DNA of 64,000 nucleotides from Bacillus cereus G9842 (lineage in GTDB: Bacteria > Bacillota > Bacilli > Bacillales > Bacillaceae_G): positions 4,564,001 through 4,628,000 of the forward strand of contig NC_011772.1 of NCBI RefSeq assembly GCF_000021305.1, read 5' to 3'. Position numbers and translations under genes: made by a program. Each line of letters opens with the position of its first letter. Positions within the stretch are counted from its first letter, which is position 1. Below, one piece after another: positions 29,053-37,677 of the stretch. The notes under the pieces are model-generated. The model saw nothing but the letters and a program-made list of their open reading frames with translations. It did no database searches and was not told where the DNA came from.

Positions 29053-30215
29053 GTAGCGCGTTTATTTATTCGGATGAATTTCGGGGCTATTCATTTAGCC
29101 CTGATCATCCTTTTAACCAACTGCGCGTCACACTTACGTATGATTTATTACAAAAGGGTGGTTTCATCTCTCCCTCTCAAATCATCTCACCACGGATGGC
29201 TACAGATGAAGAGATTGCCTACGTTCATACAGAGGAGTACATAAATGCGGTAAAACGTGCTGGAGAAGGAAAGTTAGAAAAATCAATTGCGATGACATAT
29301 GGACTAGGAACAGAAGATACACCGATGTTCCCAAATATGCACGAAGCAAGCGCATTGCTCGTTGGCGGTACGTTAACAGCTGTCGATGCTGTTCTTTCCG
29401 GAAAAGTAAAACACGCACTTAACTTAGGTGGAGGCTTACATCACGGCTTCCGTGGCAAGGCATCTGGTTTTTGTATTTATAACGATAGCTCCATCGCAAT
29501 GAAGTATATTCAGAAGAAATACGGTTTACGCGTCTTATATATTGATACAGACGCTCATCACGGTGATGGCGTGCAGTGGTCGTTTTATGATGATCCTAAC
29601 GTATGCACCATTTCATTACATGAAACTGGTCGCTATTTATTCCCTGGAACTGGCGCTGTAAACGAACGTGGACAAGGTAATGGTTATAGTTATTCTTTTA
29701 ACGTTCCACTGGATGCTTTTACAGAAGATGAATCCTTTCTAAAATCATATCGAACAGTTGTAAAAGAAGTTGCAGCGTACTTTAAACCGGATATTATTTT
29801 AACGCAAAATGGTGCCGACGCACATTACTACGACCCACTTACACACCTTTGTGCAACCATGAATATTTACCGCGAAATACCGAAGCTCGCTCGTGAAATT
29901 GCTAATGAATATTGCGACGGTCGCTGGATCGCTGTCGGCGGCGGTGGCTATGACCATTGGCGCGTCGTACCAAGAGCTTGGGCACTTATTTGGCTCGAAA
30001 TGAACAACATCCAAAACATCTCGGGTTATCTCCCTCCAGAATGGATTGACGCTTGGAAAGGACAAGCCGAAACAGAACTTCCCCTCACATGGGAAGATCC
30101 AGACAACATGTATAAACCTATCCCCCGTAAACCAGAAATTGAAGAAAAGAATGCATTAACTGTAGCGAAATCCCTTGAAATCATTCGGAATAATATGACA
30201 AAATCTTTGTACTAA
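29049..30215 (+). CDS. acuC: Protein deacetylase AcuC (class I HDAC family)
   Basis: A zinc-dependent deacetylase that reactivates AcsA acetylated at Lys549. ATG at 29049 overlaps the acuB stop as ATGA, giving 388 residues, near the 387 of B. subtilis. The HDAC signature is intact: NLGGGLHHGFRGKASGFCIYND, then YIDTDAHHGDGVQ (zinc and charge-relay residues), QNGADAHYYDP, and VGGGGYDHWRV. The last gene of the operon, followed by a strong terminator. Confidence 0.95.
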   Translation: MSSAFIYSDEFRGYSFSPDHPFNQLRVTLTYDLLQKGGFISPSQIISPRMATDEEIAYVHTEEYINAVKRAGEGKLEKSIAMTYGLGTEDTPMFPNMHEASALLVGGTLTAVDAVLSGKVKHALNLGGGLHHGFRGKASGFCIYNDSSIAMKYIQKKYGLRVLYIDTDAHHGDGVQWSFYDDPNVCTISLHETGRYLFPGTGAVNERGQGNGYSYSFNVPLDAFTEDESFLKSYRTVVKEVAAYFKPDIILTQNGADAHYYDPLTHLCATMNIYREIPKLAREIANEYCDGRWIAVGGGGYDHWRVVPRAWALIWLEMNNIQNISGYLPPEWIDAWKGQAETELPLTWEDPDNMYKPIPRKPEIEEKNALTVAKSLEIIRNNMTKSLY

Positions 30216-30218
30216 ACG

Positions 30219-30251
30219 AAAAGGAGGCTCGTTTTTGAATAGCCTCCTTTT
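30219..30251 (+). terminator. Terminator of acuABC
   Basis: AAAAGGAGGCT pairs perfectly with AGCCTCCTTTT around an 11-base loop, followed by ATTTATT. Confidence 0.85.
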
Positions 30252-30255
30252 ATTT

Positions 30256-30310
30256 ATTGTCGACTACTGTCGGTAAGTCGATATGTTTCGAGTTGCGCCG
30301 ATATATTTTA
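30256..30310 (-). repeat. Dispersed intergenic repeat, copy 2
   Basis: On the minus strand it reads ATATATCGGCGCAACTCG, then AAACATATCGACTTACCG, then ACAG. The ATATCGACTTACCGACA core is shared with the other copies. It lies directly after the acuABC terminator. Confidence 0.6.
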
Positions 30311-30357
30311 TTTAATAATTAACCGGTCCAACTTTTATGAAAAAAGGACGTGATATT

Positions 30358-31212
30358 ATGTGGACACAACAAATGATCCCCACAAAACGCGGCACATTTG
30401 AACTCTTTACAAAAGGAAATGGCGAACCGCTTTGTATTACACATCACTATTCACAATTTAATGAAACTGGTGATTACTTTGCAGATGTTTTCACTGCTAC
30501 GCATCGTGTATTTCTCATTAATTTACGAGATACTGGTAGCTCTGTAACCACCCAGTCAGAAAACGAATTAAGTATGATTGAAACGGTTCACGATTTAGAA
30601 GCAATACGAGAAGCTTTACAACTCCCAACATGGCATTTCACTGGTCATTCAACAGGTGGTATGCTTGGACTTTTATATGCGATTACATATCCAAATTCCT
30701 TACAATCATTAGTCGTAGCAGGCGCTGCAGCAAGTAACTATACCGAAACACCATTTTGTATTTATCATCCAGAACATTCACAGTTTCATTATATGCAAGA
30801 GCTCATCGAAAACTTAAAAAGCCCTCACCTTACAAGTGAAGAACGGAAAGAACTATCTACTAAGAGAACAAAATTATCATTGTATAAACCAGAAAACTAC
30901 AACTCTTATTTTTGTAAACCAATCAAAAAAACAATGTCCGTTAGCCGGATGAATGCTTTCGCCAATGAATATCCTTCATTTGATTTAAGGGAGTATTTAC
31001 CTTCTATAAAAACAAAAACACTAATTATGTGTGGAAGACACGATGTGCAGTGTCCTATTCAATATTCCATCGAGATACATGAGGGTATATGCGATTCTAC
31101 TTTTGTGACATTTGAGGAGAGCAACCATTATCCTTTTTTAGAAGAAGCTGCTCAGTTTACTTCTACTACTCAAATATTTTATAAATCATTGCAACAAGGA
31201 ACTCTAAAATAG
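30358..31212 (+). CDS. Alpha/beta hydrolase
   Basis: A cytoplasmic serine hydrolase of about 284 residues. The nucleophile elbow is GHSTGGMLG; the acid and histidine are likely in MCGRHDVQCP and FEESNHYPFLEE. The cap region between resembles proline iminopeptidase (S33) relatives, but no substrate can be assigned. ATG at 30358 follows AAAAGGACGTGATATT; the upstream ATG at 30337 precedes the ribosome binding site. Single gene, not part of the B. subtilis order. Confidence 0.82.
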   Translation: MWTQQMIPTKRGTFELFTKGNGEPLCITHHYSQFNETGDYFADVFTATHRVFLINLRDTGSSVTTQSENELSMIETVHDLEAIREALQLPTWHFTGHSTGGMLGLLYAITYPNSLQSLVVAGAAASNYTETPFCIYHPEHSQFHYMQELIENLKSPHLTSEERKELSTKRTKLSLYKPENYNSYFCKPIKKTMSVSRMNAFANEYPSFDLREYLPSIKTKTLIMCGRHDVQCPIQYSIEIHEGICDSTFVTFEESNHYPFLEEAAQFTSTTQIFYKSLQQGTLK

Positions 31213-31242
31213 CATATTAAGGTCGCAAGTTAATTTTCCAAC

Positions 31243-31278
31243 AAAAACCTCACAGCCTCTATAAGACTATGAGGTTTT
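31243..31278. terminator. Bidirectional terminator, hydrolase / small membrane protein
   Basis: AAAAACCTCA pairs with TGAGGTTTTT around a 15-base loop, between convergent genes. Confidence 0.75.
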
Positions 31279-31566
31279 TCAAAAGAAATATTTCACACTA
31301 GTAACAACCAAAAGAAGAACAGAAAAAATCATTAAACCTAAATCAATAAATACTGACTTTTTATCTCCTTCTTTTAAACTTATCATAAAACTAGAAATTA
31401 TTTTAATTGCAAAAAAGACCATCATAAATAACCAACCCAAATGATCATTCTTAGAATCTTCATCATAAAACATTTGTATTGCACCAATAATTAATAAGAT
31501 AAGTACAATATTAGTTCCAATCTTTAAAACCTTGTTTGATTTATTATCTTTTAATGTATCCCCCAA
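31279..31566 (-). CDS. Small membrane protein, function unknown
   Basis: 95 residues with three predicted membrane helices: about 15-33 (VLKIGTNIVLILLIIGAI), 45-63 (WLFMMVFFAIKIISSFMI) and 75-92 (IDLGLMIFSVLLLVVTSV). Short charged loops lie between. No family recognised. GGGAGAGTGTGAGAGGGCGT lies upstream (minus strand), and several start codons are possible. Accessory position between the hydrolase and a two-component system. Confidence 0.6.
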   Translation of the reverse strand: MGDTLKDNKSNKVLKIGTNIVLILLIIGAIQMFYDEDSKNDHLGWLFMMVFFAIKIISSFMISLKEGDKKSVFIDLGLMIFSVLLLVVTSVKYFF

Positions 31567-31659
31567 AATGTAGCACGCCCTCTCACACTCTCCTATGTTT
31601 TATCTCTCTTTATATTTTAACATAAATTACCTATTACCCCCTTTTGATCACATACAAAA

Positions 31660-31684
31660 AACCCTGCCAAAACTTTGACAGGTT
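31660..31684 (-). terminator. Terminator of the two-component operon
   Basis: AACCTGTCAAA pairs with TTTTGGCAGGGTT (minus strand), followed by TTTTTTG, directly past the response regulator stop. Confidence 0.7.
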
Positions 31685-31686
31685 CC

Positions 31687-32376
31687 CTACACATTAAAAC
31701 GATAACCAGCTCCCCATACTGTTTCAATATATTGCGGGTGGGCAGGATCTCTTTCAATTTTTTCACGTAGCTTTCTAATGTGGACGACAACAGTGGCTAA
31801 ATCACCAGCGGAATCTAATCCCCAAATGCGTTCAAATAACTGTTCTTTATTTAATACTTGGTTTGGATGTGTGACAAAGAATGTTAATAAATCAAATTCC
31901 TTCGTTGTAAATGCCACTTCTTCATTGTTTATAAAAACTTTCCTCGCTCGTTGATCGATAGAAATTCCGTGAATGTATAGCGTATCACGTTGCTTACTTA
32001 CATTTCCTGATAATCTTTCATAACGAGCAATATGCGCTTTTACTCTTGCGACTAATTCGCTTGGGCTAAACGGTTTCGTTATATAATCATCCGCTCCTAA
32101 TCCGAGCCCGCGAATTTTATCTATATCTTCTTTTTTTGCTGAAACAAGTAGAATCGGAATATCTTTTACAGCACGTATTTGTTTACAAATTTCGAATCCG
32201 TTCATTTTCGGAAGCATAATATCTAAAATAATTAAATCATAGTCTTCTTGCAGGGCTATTTGTAAACCTGTTTCTCCTGAATGCTCTACATCAACTTGGA
32301 AATCATTAATTTCTAAATAATCTCGCTGTAATTCTGCAATACTTACTTCATCTTCTATTAGTAAAATTCTTTTCAA
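31687..32376 (-). CDS. Response regulator, OmpR/PhoB family
   Basis: About 229 residues: an N-terminal receiver with the acidic pocket ILLIEDE, the phosphorylation aspartate in DLIILDIMLPKMNG, the Thr/Ser switch in LLVSAKK and the lysine in YITKPFSP; a C-terminal winged helix ends VVVHIRKLREKIERDP...WGAGYRF. TTG at 32376 is chosen because GTGGTGAG lies just before it, and it falls just after the kinase stop; upstream GTG codons are inside the ribosome binding site. Second gene of the operon; target genes unknown. Confidence 0.9.
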   Translation of the reverse strand: MKRILLIEDEVSIAELQRDYLEINDFQVDVEHSGETGLQIALQEDYDLIILDIMLPKMNGFEICKQIRAVKDIPILLVSAKKEDIDKIRGLGLGADDYITKPFSPSELVARVKAHIARYERLSGNVSKQRDTLYIHGISIDQRARKVFINNEEVAFTTKEFDLLTFFVTHPNQVLNKEQLFERIWGLDSAGDLATVVVHIRKLREKIERDPAHPQYIETVWGAGYRFNV

Positions 32377-32377
32377 T

Positions 32378-33832
32378 TTACTCACCACATTCCTCTACTT
32401 TTTCCAATGAGAAGAAAATGCTTGTGCCTTTACCAAGCTCGCTTTCCGCCCAAATTTCCCCGCCATGTTCTTCAACAATTTGCTTCGCTATTGCTAAACC
32501 AAGTCCACTTCCACCTGTGCTAGAATTTCGCGATTGTTCTGCACGATAAAAACGTTCAAAGATATACGGTAGCGTATCAGATTCTATACCTGATCCATTG
32601 TCTATCACCTTCACAATAACTTTATTGTTATCACTCGATACTGTTACGGTAATTTTCTTCTCTTCTTTATCCATGTACTTCACACTATTATGAATTAAAT
32701 TTGATATAACTCTATTTATCTTTTCGCAATCAGCCGTTACATATAATGGCGATGAATGTAATTGTAAGTTAATTTCTATACCTTCTTCACTTAAATCCAT
32801 CTGCATCTCTTCTATTAATTCTTGCATAAACGTATTTAATTCAACTGTCTCAAATTGGAATGGAACTCGATTTAAATCGAGCTTCGAAAACAAAAAGAGT
32901 TCATCAATGAGTGTGTCCATATGTTTTGCCTTCGTATGAATTGTCGTTAAATACTTATCCATTTTTTCTGGCGTATTTGCTACCCCGTCCTTTATTCCTT
33001 CTACATATCCGATAATAGATGTAATCGGTGTTTTTAAATCATGCGATATGTTTGAAATAAGTTCTTTTCGATTTTCTTCATACTGCGTTTGTACTTCAAT
33101 CGATTCCTTTAACTTCTTCCTCATTTCCTCAAATCCTTGATTTAATTGACCTATTTCATCGTGCGATGTAACTGGCATTTGAAAATCTAAATTTCCTTCT
33201 TTAATTTTCTCCGTTGCACCTTTCAATACAAAAATTGGTTTTATTACACTTCTTAAAACAAGATAACTTAATAAACCAATGAGTAAAATGGCTAATAGTA
33301 AAAGCGATACGAATAAGATTGGAAATAATTTTTGTGTAAGATCTACAAATGAACTTTGCTTTTTTAGTACAAATATACTCCCTTCTTCTTTCTCTGGAAA
33401 ATAAAAATCAAACTTTACATATCGATAAAATGTCTCGCCTAGTTCCGTTGTACCACGACTATTAATATTTGCCGCTTCAAATTTCGGAAGGGCTTCTGTT
33501 AAAGTCGAACTTTCAAATCCCTTATTAGCATAAGAAATGTTTTCTCCCTTTCTTACAATTATTTTCACACCTTCTTTTTCAATTGATGAAACGAACGATT
33601 TATCTAATAATTGAGATTGATGTTGCTTTGCCGCTAATTTTAATTCAAGATAGGCATTTTCTTCTTCTGGTGTAAGCGGCTTTTGAATGTAAGAACTTTT
33701 ATAGAAATTTTTCACTGCTTCCAAATCACCTGTTATTGAAAAAACAATTAAAAATCCCGCGACTAATATGAGCGTAATAGAAACGAGAATTACAGCAATA
33801 TAAGAAAATAAAAACCTTGTTTTAATAGACAT
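32378..33832 (-). CDS. Sensor histidine kinase
   Basis: A 484-residue membrane kinase. Two transmembrane helices (about residues 8-31 and 165-190) flank an extracytoplasmic sensor of ~130 residues. They are followed by a HAMP domain (LRSVIKPIFVLKGATEKIKEG), the HisKA H-box ISNISHDLKTPITSIIGYVEG, and HATPase N, G1 and G2 boxes (NLIHNSVKYM, DNGSGIESD, TGGSGLGLAIAK). It overlaps the regulator's ribosome binding site, so the pair is co-translated. The signal is unknown. Confidence 0.92.
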   Translation of the reverse strand: MSIKTRFLFSYIAVILVSITLILVAGFLIVFSITGDLEAVKNFYKSSYIQKPLTPEEENAYLELKLAAKQHQSQLLDKSFVSSIEKEGVKIIVRKGENISYANKGFESSTLTEALPKFEAANINSRGTTELGETFYRYVKFDFYFPEKEEGSIFVLKKQSSFVDLTQKLFPILFVSLLLLAILLIGLLSYLVLRSVIKPIFVLKGATEKIKEGNLDFQMPVTSHDEIGQLNQGFEEMRKKLKESIEVQTQYEENRKELISNISHDLKTPITSIIGYVEGIKDGVANTPEKMDKYLTTIHTKAKHMDTLIDELFLFSKLDLNRVPFQFETVELNTFMQELIEEMQMDLSEEGIEINLQLHSSPLYVTADCEKINRVISNLIHNSVKYMDKEEKKITVTVSSDNNKVIVKVIDNGSGIESDTLPYIFERFYRAEQSRNSSTGGSGLGLAIAKQIVEEHGGEIWAESELGKGTSIFFSLEKVEECGE

Positions 33833-33981
33833 ATGTTACATCCTCACTTTACCCATCCTTCATATTCATAAGCATAAAAATATATGTTCAAATACTCAAG
33901 CGATTTTATAGTAATTTTAGCGTCAGTTTATAAAAATTTAATGTTCCTATTTTACAGTTGAAATTAGGAGGTTGAAATTCC

Positions 33982-34662
33982 ATGTTCAAAAAAACATTCA
34001 GTATAATATGTTGCGTAATTTTTTTACAAGGATGCTCGCAAGAACAAGAAGTCAAAAAGGAGATGACAAACATGGAGACTGCACTACTAGCAGCTACTGA
34101 AAAAAATGAAACGAATACTGTTATATCTTTACTAAAACAAGGTGCAAATATAAATGCGACGGATAATCAAGGACGTACCCCTCTTATGATTGCTACATAC
34201 AAAAATGATGTAAAAACCGCAAAAGCACTTATCGAAGCTGGTGCTGACGTAAATATCCAAGATGACATGAAAAACAATCCCTTTCTATACGCCGGTGCGG
34301 AAGGTTACTTAGACATTTTAAAGCTAACAATTAATGCTGGTGCAGATCCTACGATTACAAATCGTTACGGCGGAACAGCTCTTATCCCAGCCTCAGAACA
34401 TGGCTATATTGACGTTATAAAAGAACTCCTCACTCGAACAAATATTGATGTAAATCATGTAAATAACCTAGGATGGACAGCTTTAATGGAAGCTATCGTA
34501 CTAAGTAACGGAAACGAAACACAGCAACAAGTCATTCGCCTTCTTATTGAGCACGGTGCAGATGTAAATATTCCAGATAATGATGGTGTTACCCCGTTAG
34601 AGCATGCTCGCGCTCATAATTTTGCAGAGATAGAGAAAATTTTGTTAGAAGGAAATAAGTAA
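33982..34662 (+). CDS. Ankyrin-repeat lipoprotein
   Basis: A signal peptide with lipobox LQGC (Cys18) predicts lipid anchoring outside the membrane. Residues ~30-226 are about five ankyrin repeats (for example NQGRTPLMIATYKNDVKTAK, ALIEAGADVNIQD, NLGWTALMEAI, LLIEHGADVNIPDNDGVTPL). Ankyrin repeats bind proteins, so a surface binding role is inferred. AGGAGGTTGAAATTCC precedes the ATG. It is divergent from the two-component operon, separated by 149 bases, and could be a target of it. Confidence 0.87.
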   Translation: MFKKTFSIICCVIFLQGCSQEQEVKKEMTNMETALLAATEKNETNTVISLLKQGANINATDNQGRTPLMIATYKNDVKTAKALIEAGADVNIQDDMKNNPFLYAGAEGYLDILKLTINAGADPTITNRYGGTALIPASEHGYIDVIKELLTRTNIDVNHVNNLGWTALMEAIVLSNGNETQQQVIRLLIEHGADVNIPDNDGVTPLEHARAHNFAEIEKILLEGNK

Positions 34663-34741
34663 AAAGCTTATCTTTGCCTTCCTCCCCCATCCTATGCTAC
34701 ATTTAAGCCGTTACATCAATATTAATAGGGTGGGAATACAT

Positions 34742-35668
34742 ATGAATAAACCTAAAATTGGGATGATTGGACTTGGTAGCATTGCGCAAAAGGCCTATCT
34801 TCCAACACTTACAAAAGAAACAGATTGGAACTTTGTCGGGGCGTTTACACCTAACGCAGAGAAAAGAAAACAAGTTTGCCAGCAATACCGAATTCAAGAC
34901 TTTCATTCTATTGAAACGTTAGCTTCGGAATGTGATGCAATCTTCGTTCATAGTTCAACTGCATCGCATTATGAAATCGTTTCTGAGCTTTTGAAAAAAG
35001 GAATCGACGTTTATGTTGATAAGCCGTTAGCAGCTACTGTGGAACAAGCTGAGCAACTAGTCGAGTTGAGCGAGAAGTATAACCGAAAGTTAATGGTCGG
35101 ATTTAATCGCAGATTCGTTCCTATGTATGTTGCTGCCAAAGAACAGGCTCATGATATTTCATGGATTCGAATTGAAAAGCATCGCACAAATAAAGTCGGG
35201 CCATATACGTACGACTTCACTATGTTAGATGATTATTTACACATTGTAGATACTGCTCGCTGGTTCGCTAATGATGACCTTAACGTCGTTCACAATATGA
35301 TGCAAATCAATGAAAAGAATGAACTTCTTTACGGACATCATACATATACAACTCCAAGTGGACTGTTACTTTCTACTGCAATGCATCGCCATGCCGGTAC
35401 AAATTTAGAACAAATTGAACTTGTAACGCCAGGGAAAATCATTCGCGTAAAAAATATGAATACATTTGAAATTGAACAGGAAAACTCAGTTTCACAAAGC
35501 GGTTCTCCATCATGGGATACGACGTTAAAACAACGTGGTTTTGAAGATGCTGTTCATCATTTTATTGAATGTGTACACGGAGATACAAAGCCTGTTGTAG
35601 ATGGATTAGAAGGATTAAAAACGCAGCAAATGCTACAATCTTTACTAGATGATGTAAACAAAAATTAA
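34742..35668 (+). CDS. Gfo/Idh/MocA family oxidoreductase
   Basis: A predicted NAD(P)-dependent dehydrogenase of about 308 residues. The Rossmann motif is IGMIGLGSIAQKAYLP, followed by VDKPLAATVEQAEQLVELSE with the EKP-type catalytic lysine (here DKP) and GFNRRFVPMY. The C-terminal alpha/beta domain contains DDYLHIVDTARWF. ATG at 34742 follows GGGTGGGAATACAT; the frame's earlier codons lack a ribosome binding site. The substrate, probably a sugar derivative, is not known. Confidence 0.85.
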   Translation: MNKPKIGMIGLGSIAQKAYLPTLTKETDWNFVGAFTPNAEKRKQVCQQYRIQDFHSIETLASECDAIFVHSSTASHYEIVSELLKKGIDVYVDKPLAATVEQAEQLVELSEKYNRKLMVGFNRRFVPMYVAAKEQAHDISWIRIEKHRTNKVGPYTYDFTMLDDYLHIVDTARWFANDDLNVVHNMMQINEKNELLYGHHTYTTPSGLLLSTAMHRHAGTNLEQIELVTPGKIIRVKNMNTFEIEQENSVSQSGSPSWDTTLKQRGFEDAVHHFIECVHGDTKPVVDGLEGLKTQQMLQSLLDDVNKN

Positions 35669-35796
35669 AACGGATACATTTTTCAGAATTTACTTTCATT
35701 CCCATTTCCCCTTTATTTCTCTCGTAAATTTCTATAAAATATGTTGATAGGAATTATAAATTTCATAATGAATCGTGGAAAGGATGGGATTGACAC

Positions 35797-36195
35797 ATGT
35801 GGAACGAGTTTAAAAAGTTCGCTTTCAAAGGGAATGTCGTTGATTTAGCTGTCGGGGTTGTAATCGGTGCTGCATTCGGTAAAATCGTTAGTTCTTTAGT
35901 AAAAGACATTATTACACCATTACTTGGTATGGTATTAGGTGGCGTTAACTTTACAGATTTGCACTTTGGATACGGTAAATCAGCTGTTATGTATGGTAAC
36001 TTCATCCAAACAATTTTTGATTTCTTAATTATCGCAGCTTCTATCTTTATGTTTATTAAAGTTTTCAACAAACTAACATCTAAAAAAGAAGACGAAAAAG
36101 AGGAAGAAATTCCAGAACCAACAAAAGAAGAAGTTCTTCTTGGCGAAATTCGCGACTTATTAAAACAACAAAATTCTTCTAAAGATAGAGCATAA
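35797..36195 (+). CDS. mscL: Large-conductance mechanosensitive channel
   Basis: A homopentameric membrane channel opened by tension to release solutes on osmotic downshock. 132 residues: [31 protein letters not shown] is the amphipathic N-helix and TM1; TM2 is [21 protein letters not shown]; the tail is a charged coiled coil ([16 protein letters not shown]). GGAAAGGATGG precedes the ATG. Single gene with a strong terminator. Confidence 0.97.
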   Translation: MWNEFKKFAFKGNVVDLAVGVVIGAAFGKIVSSLVKDIITPLLGMVLGGVNFTDLHFGYGKSAVMYGNFIQTIFDFLIIAASIFMFIKVFNKLTSKKEDEKEEEIPEPTKEEVLLGEIRDLLKQQNSSKDRA

Positions 36196-36206
36196 TTGAA
36201 CGGATA

Positions 36207-36236
36207 AAAAGGCATGTCCCTCGGGACATGCCTTTT
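36207..36236. terminator. Bidirectional terminator after mscL
   Basis: A perfect 14-base stem, AAAAGGCATGTCCC/GGGACATGCCTTTT, with a two-base loop, between convergent genes. Confidence 0.85.
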
Positions 36237-36243
36237 CTATATG

Positions 36244-36516
36244 CTATAACGTTTCCGAATTCATATGAATAAATAAAATAATACCAGCAACCATAAGTAC
36301 CATAATGCTACCTGCAAATAGTGTAATACCAATAAACATTAAACTTTTGCTCATATCTACTGATACACTTTCAATAAAAATAGAAATTACATACGTGATA
36401 AGGGCAATTCCTGCAAGAATACTTCCTGGAACAAATCGCTTTAAACCATTTTGTTTTAACGTCATATATGCAAAAATAGCAGTCATACAAAGCGTAATTA
36501 TCCAAAGAACGATCAT
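36244..36516 (-). CDS. Small membrane protein, function unknown
   Basis: 90 residues with three predicted membrane helices: ~3-20 (VLWIITLCMTAIFAYMTL), ~30-48 (GSILAGIALITYVISIFI) and ~58-84 (LMFIGITLFAGSIMVLMVAG...). No family recognised. GAGGGGGGAAAAGAG precedes the ATG, which supports real translation. It converges with mscL. Confidence 0.65.
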   Translation of the reverse strand: MIVLWIITLCMTAIFAYMTLKQNGLKRFVPGSILAGIALITYVISIFIESVSVDMSKSLMFIGITLFAGSIMVLMVAGIILFIHMNSETL

Positions 36517-36665
36517 CTCTTTTCCCCCCTCACAAGCCTTTTCTTTCTATTATACATGACATTGCCCTATAATAGTTATTTTTACACTTATGTGACATAT
36601 AACAAGGAATCATACAATCTATAGAGAACTCTTCCAGGTAAGCTATATACTAGGGAGGATTTCAA

Positions 36666-36961
36666 TTGGAAGATGATATTGTAGGATATTTTAAACAAGT
36701 AGAGCGATTTGATTATATTACAATCGACTTAGACAAAATTTTTTTACATGGAAGTTGTACAAATAGAAACAAATGTAACTTTGCTAAAAATATCACTTAA
36801 CTTAAAAAAAAGATAAAACGATTGTAGATGGAAAAGCAAAGCACTATGATTCTTCTAGGCTAGAGCATTTAATAAAAAATTTTAAACGCACTGCACAAAC
36901 ATGCCTTGAACATAATTTACGAAGCGCTGAAGAACTTTTTGCATTTTGGAAAAGAAATTGA
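36666..36961 (+). pseudogene. Decayed small gene of unknown function
   Basis: TTG at 36666 follows GGGAGG and opens 44 codons (EDDIVGYFKQVERFDYITID, LDKIFLHGSCTNRNKC, NFAKNIT) ending at TAA 36798. A different frame then reads DGKAKHYDSSRLEHLIKNFK, RTAQTCLEHNLRSAEELFAF, WKRN to TGA 36959. Both halves have protein-like composition and together would make a ~98-residue protein. A frameshift near the eight-A run at 36804-36811 plus a stop breaks it. The remainder of the 526-base gap shows nothing else. Confidence 0.6.
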
Positions 36962-37042
36962 CCACTAGAAAAATATGGATACCCCTCATATAAATTGATA
37001 TAATTACCATATACAAATATTCTTTGTAAGGGAGTGTTCATA

Positions 37043-37279
37043 ATGATTTGGATTTCACTAATCGTATTAGCTTATTTCATCATTCTCGTCCCAATACAGT
37101 ACAACTACATTAAAATACTCAAAGAAAAACAGAAAAAAATGAGTGTCTCACAAAACGAACTATATGACAACATGTCTTATGAAGAATCCCAAGTGCATTA
37201 CCATTATCAAAGTAACGTATTTACAATACCTGCTTCGCTTGTCGCAAGTATTATTTATAAGGTGAAACATGCAGCATAA
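37043..37279 (+). CDS. Small single-pass membrane protein (DUF3949-like)
   Basis: 78 residues with an N-terminal membrane helix (MIWISLIVLAYFIILVPIQY) and a polar, helical cytoplasmic tail. It resembles the Bacillus-specific DUF3949 group as I recall it, function unknown. ATG at 37043 follows AAGGGAG; the GTG at 37034 is within that ribosome binding site. Its end overlaps the start of the next gene by 11 bases, implying translational coupling. Confidence 0.7.
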   Translation: MIWISLIVLAYFIILVPIQYNYIKILKEKQKKMSVSQNELYDNMSYEESQVHYHYQSNVFTIPASLVASIIYKVKHAA

Positions 37280-37643
37280 TGTGTACGCTGTAAAATTATT
37301 GTTTGAGTCTGTTCATTCTGGTGAGCCTCATCCTATGAAAATGGATGAGCATTATGAAGAGAATCACGATACACTTTTTGAAGAAAGTATTATTCTTGTT
37401 AAAGCAAACAGTTTAGAAGAAGCTCATGAACTAGGTGAAAAGATAGCTATACAATCGGAGCACACATACGATAATATGTATGATGAGCAAATCACATGGA
37501 CGTTCCGAAAAGTGTTACATGTGTTTGAATTAGACGATACGCCATTTGAAACTGGAAAAGAATTGTACGCAAAATTTTTACACGTTAAGAAAAATGAAAC
37601 TGTAGATACAGTAATTGAAAAATATTATCCTGAATATGAATAA
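37269..37643 (+). CDS. DUF4288 family protein
   Basis: 124 residues, soluble and acidic. It begins MQHNVYAVKLLFESVHSGEP and has EESIILVKANSLEEAHELGEKIA and TWTFRKVLHVFEL, the pattern of DUF4288 (small Bacillus proteins of unknown function, found near polymorphic toxins in some genomes). It overlaps the preceding membrane-protein gene and is followed by a strong terminator, so the two form an operon. Confidence 0.75.
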   Translation: MQHNVYAVKLLFESVHSGEPHPMKMDEHYEENHDTLFEESIILVKANSLEEAHELGEKIAIQSEHTYDNMYDEQITWTFRKVLHVFELDDTPFETGKELYAKFLHVKKNETVDTVIEKYYPEYE

Positions 37644-37671
37644 AAGCTCACAGCAATCGCTGTGAGCTTTT
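37642..37671. terminator. Bidirectional terminator, DUF4288 gene / ccpA
   Basis: AAAAGCTCACAGC pairs perfectly with GCTGTGAGCTTTT around AATC, between convergent genes. Confidence 0.85.
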
Positions 37672-37677
37672 TTATAC

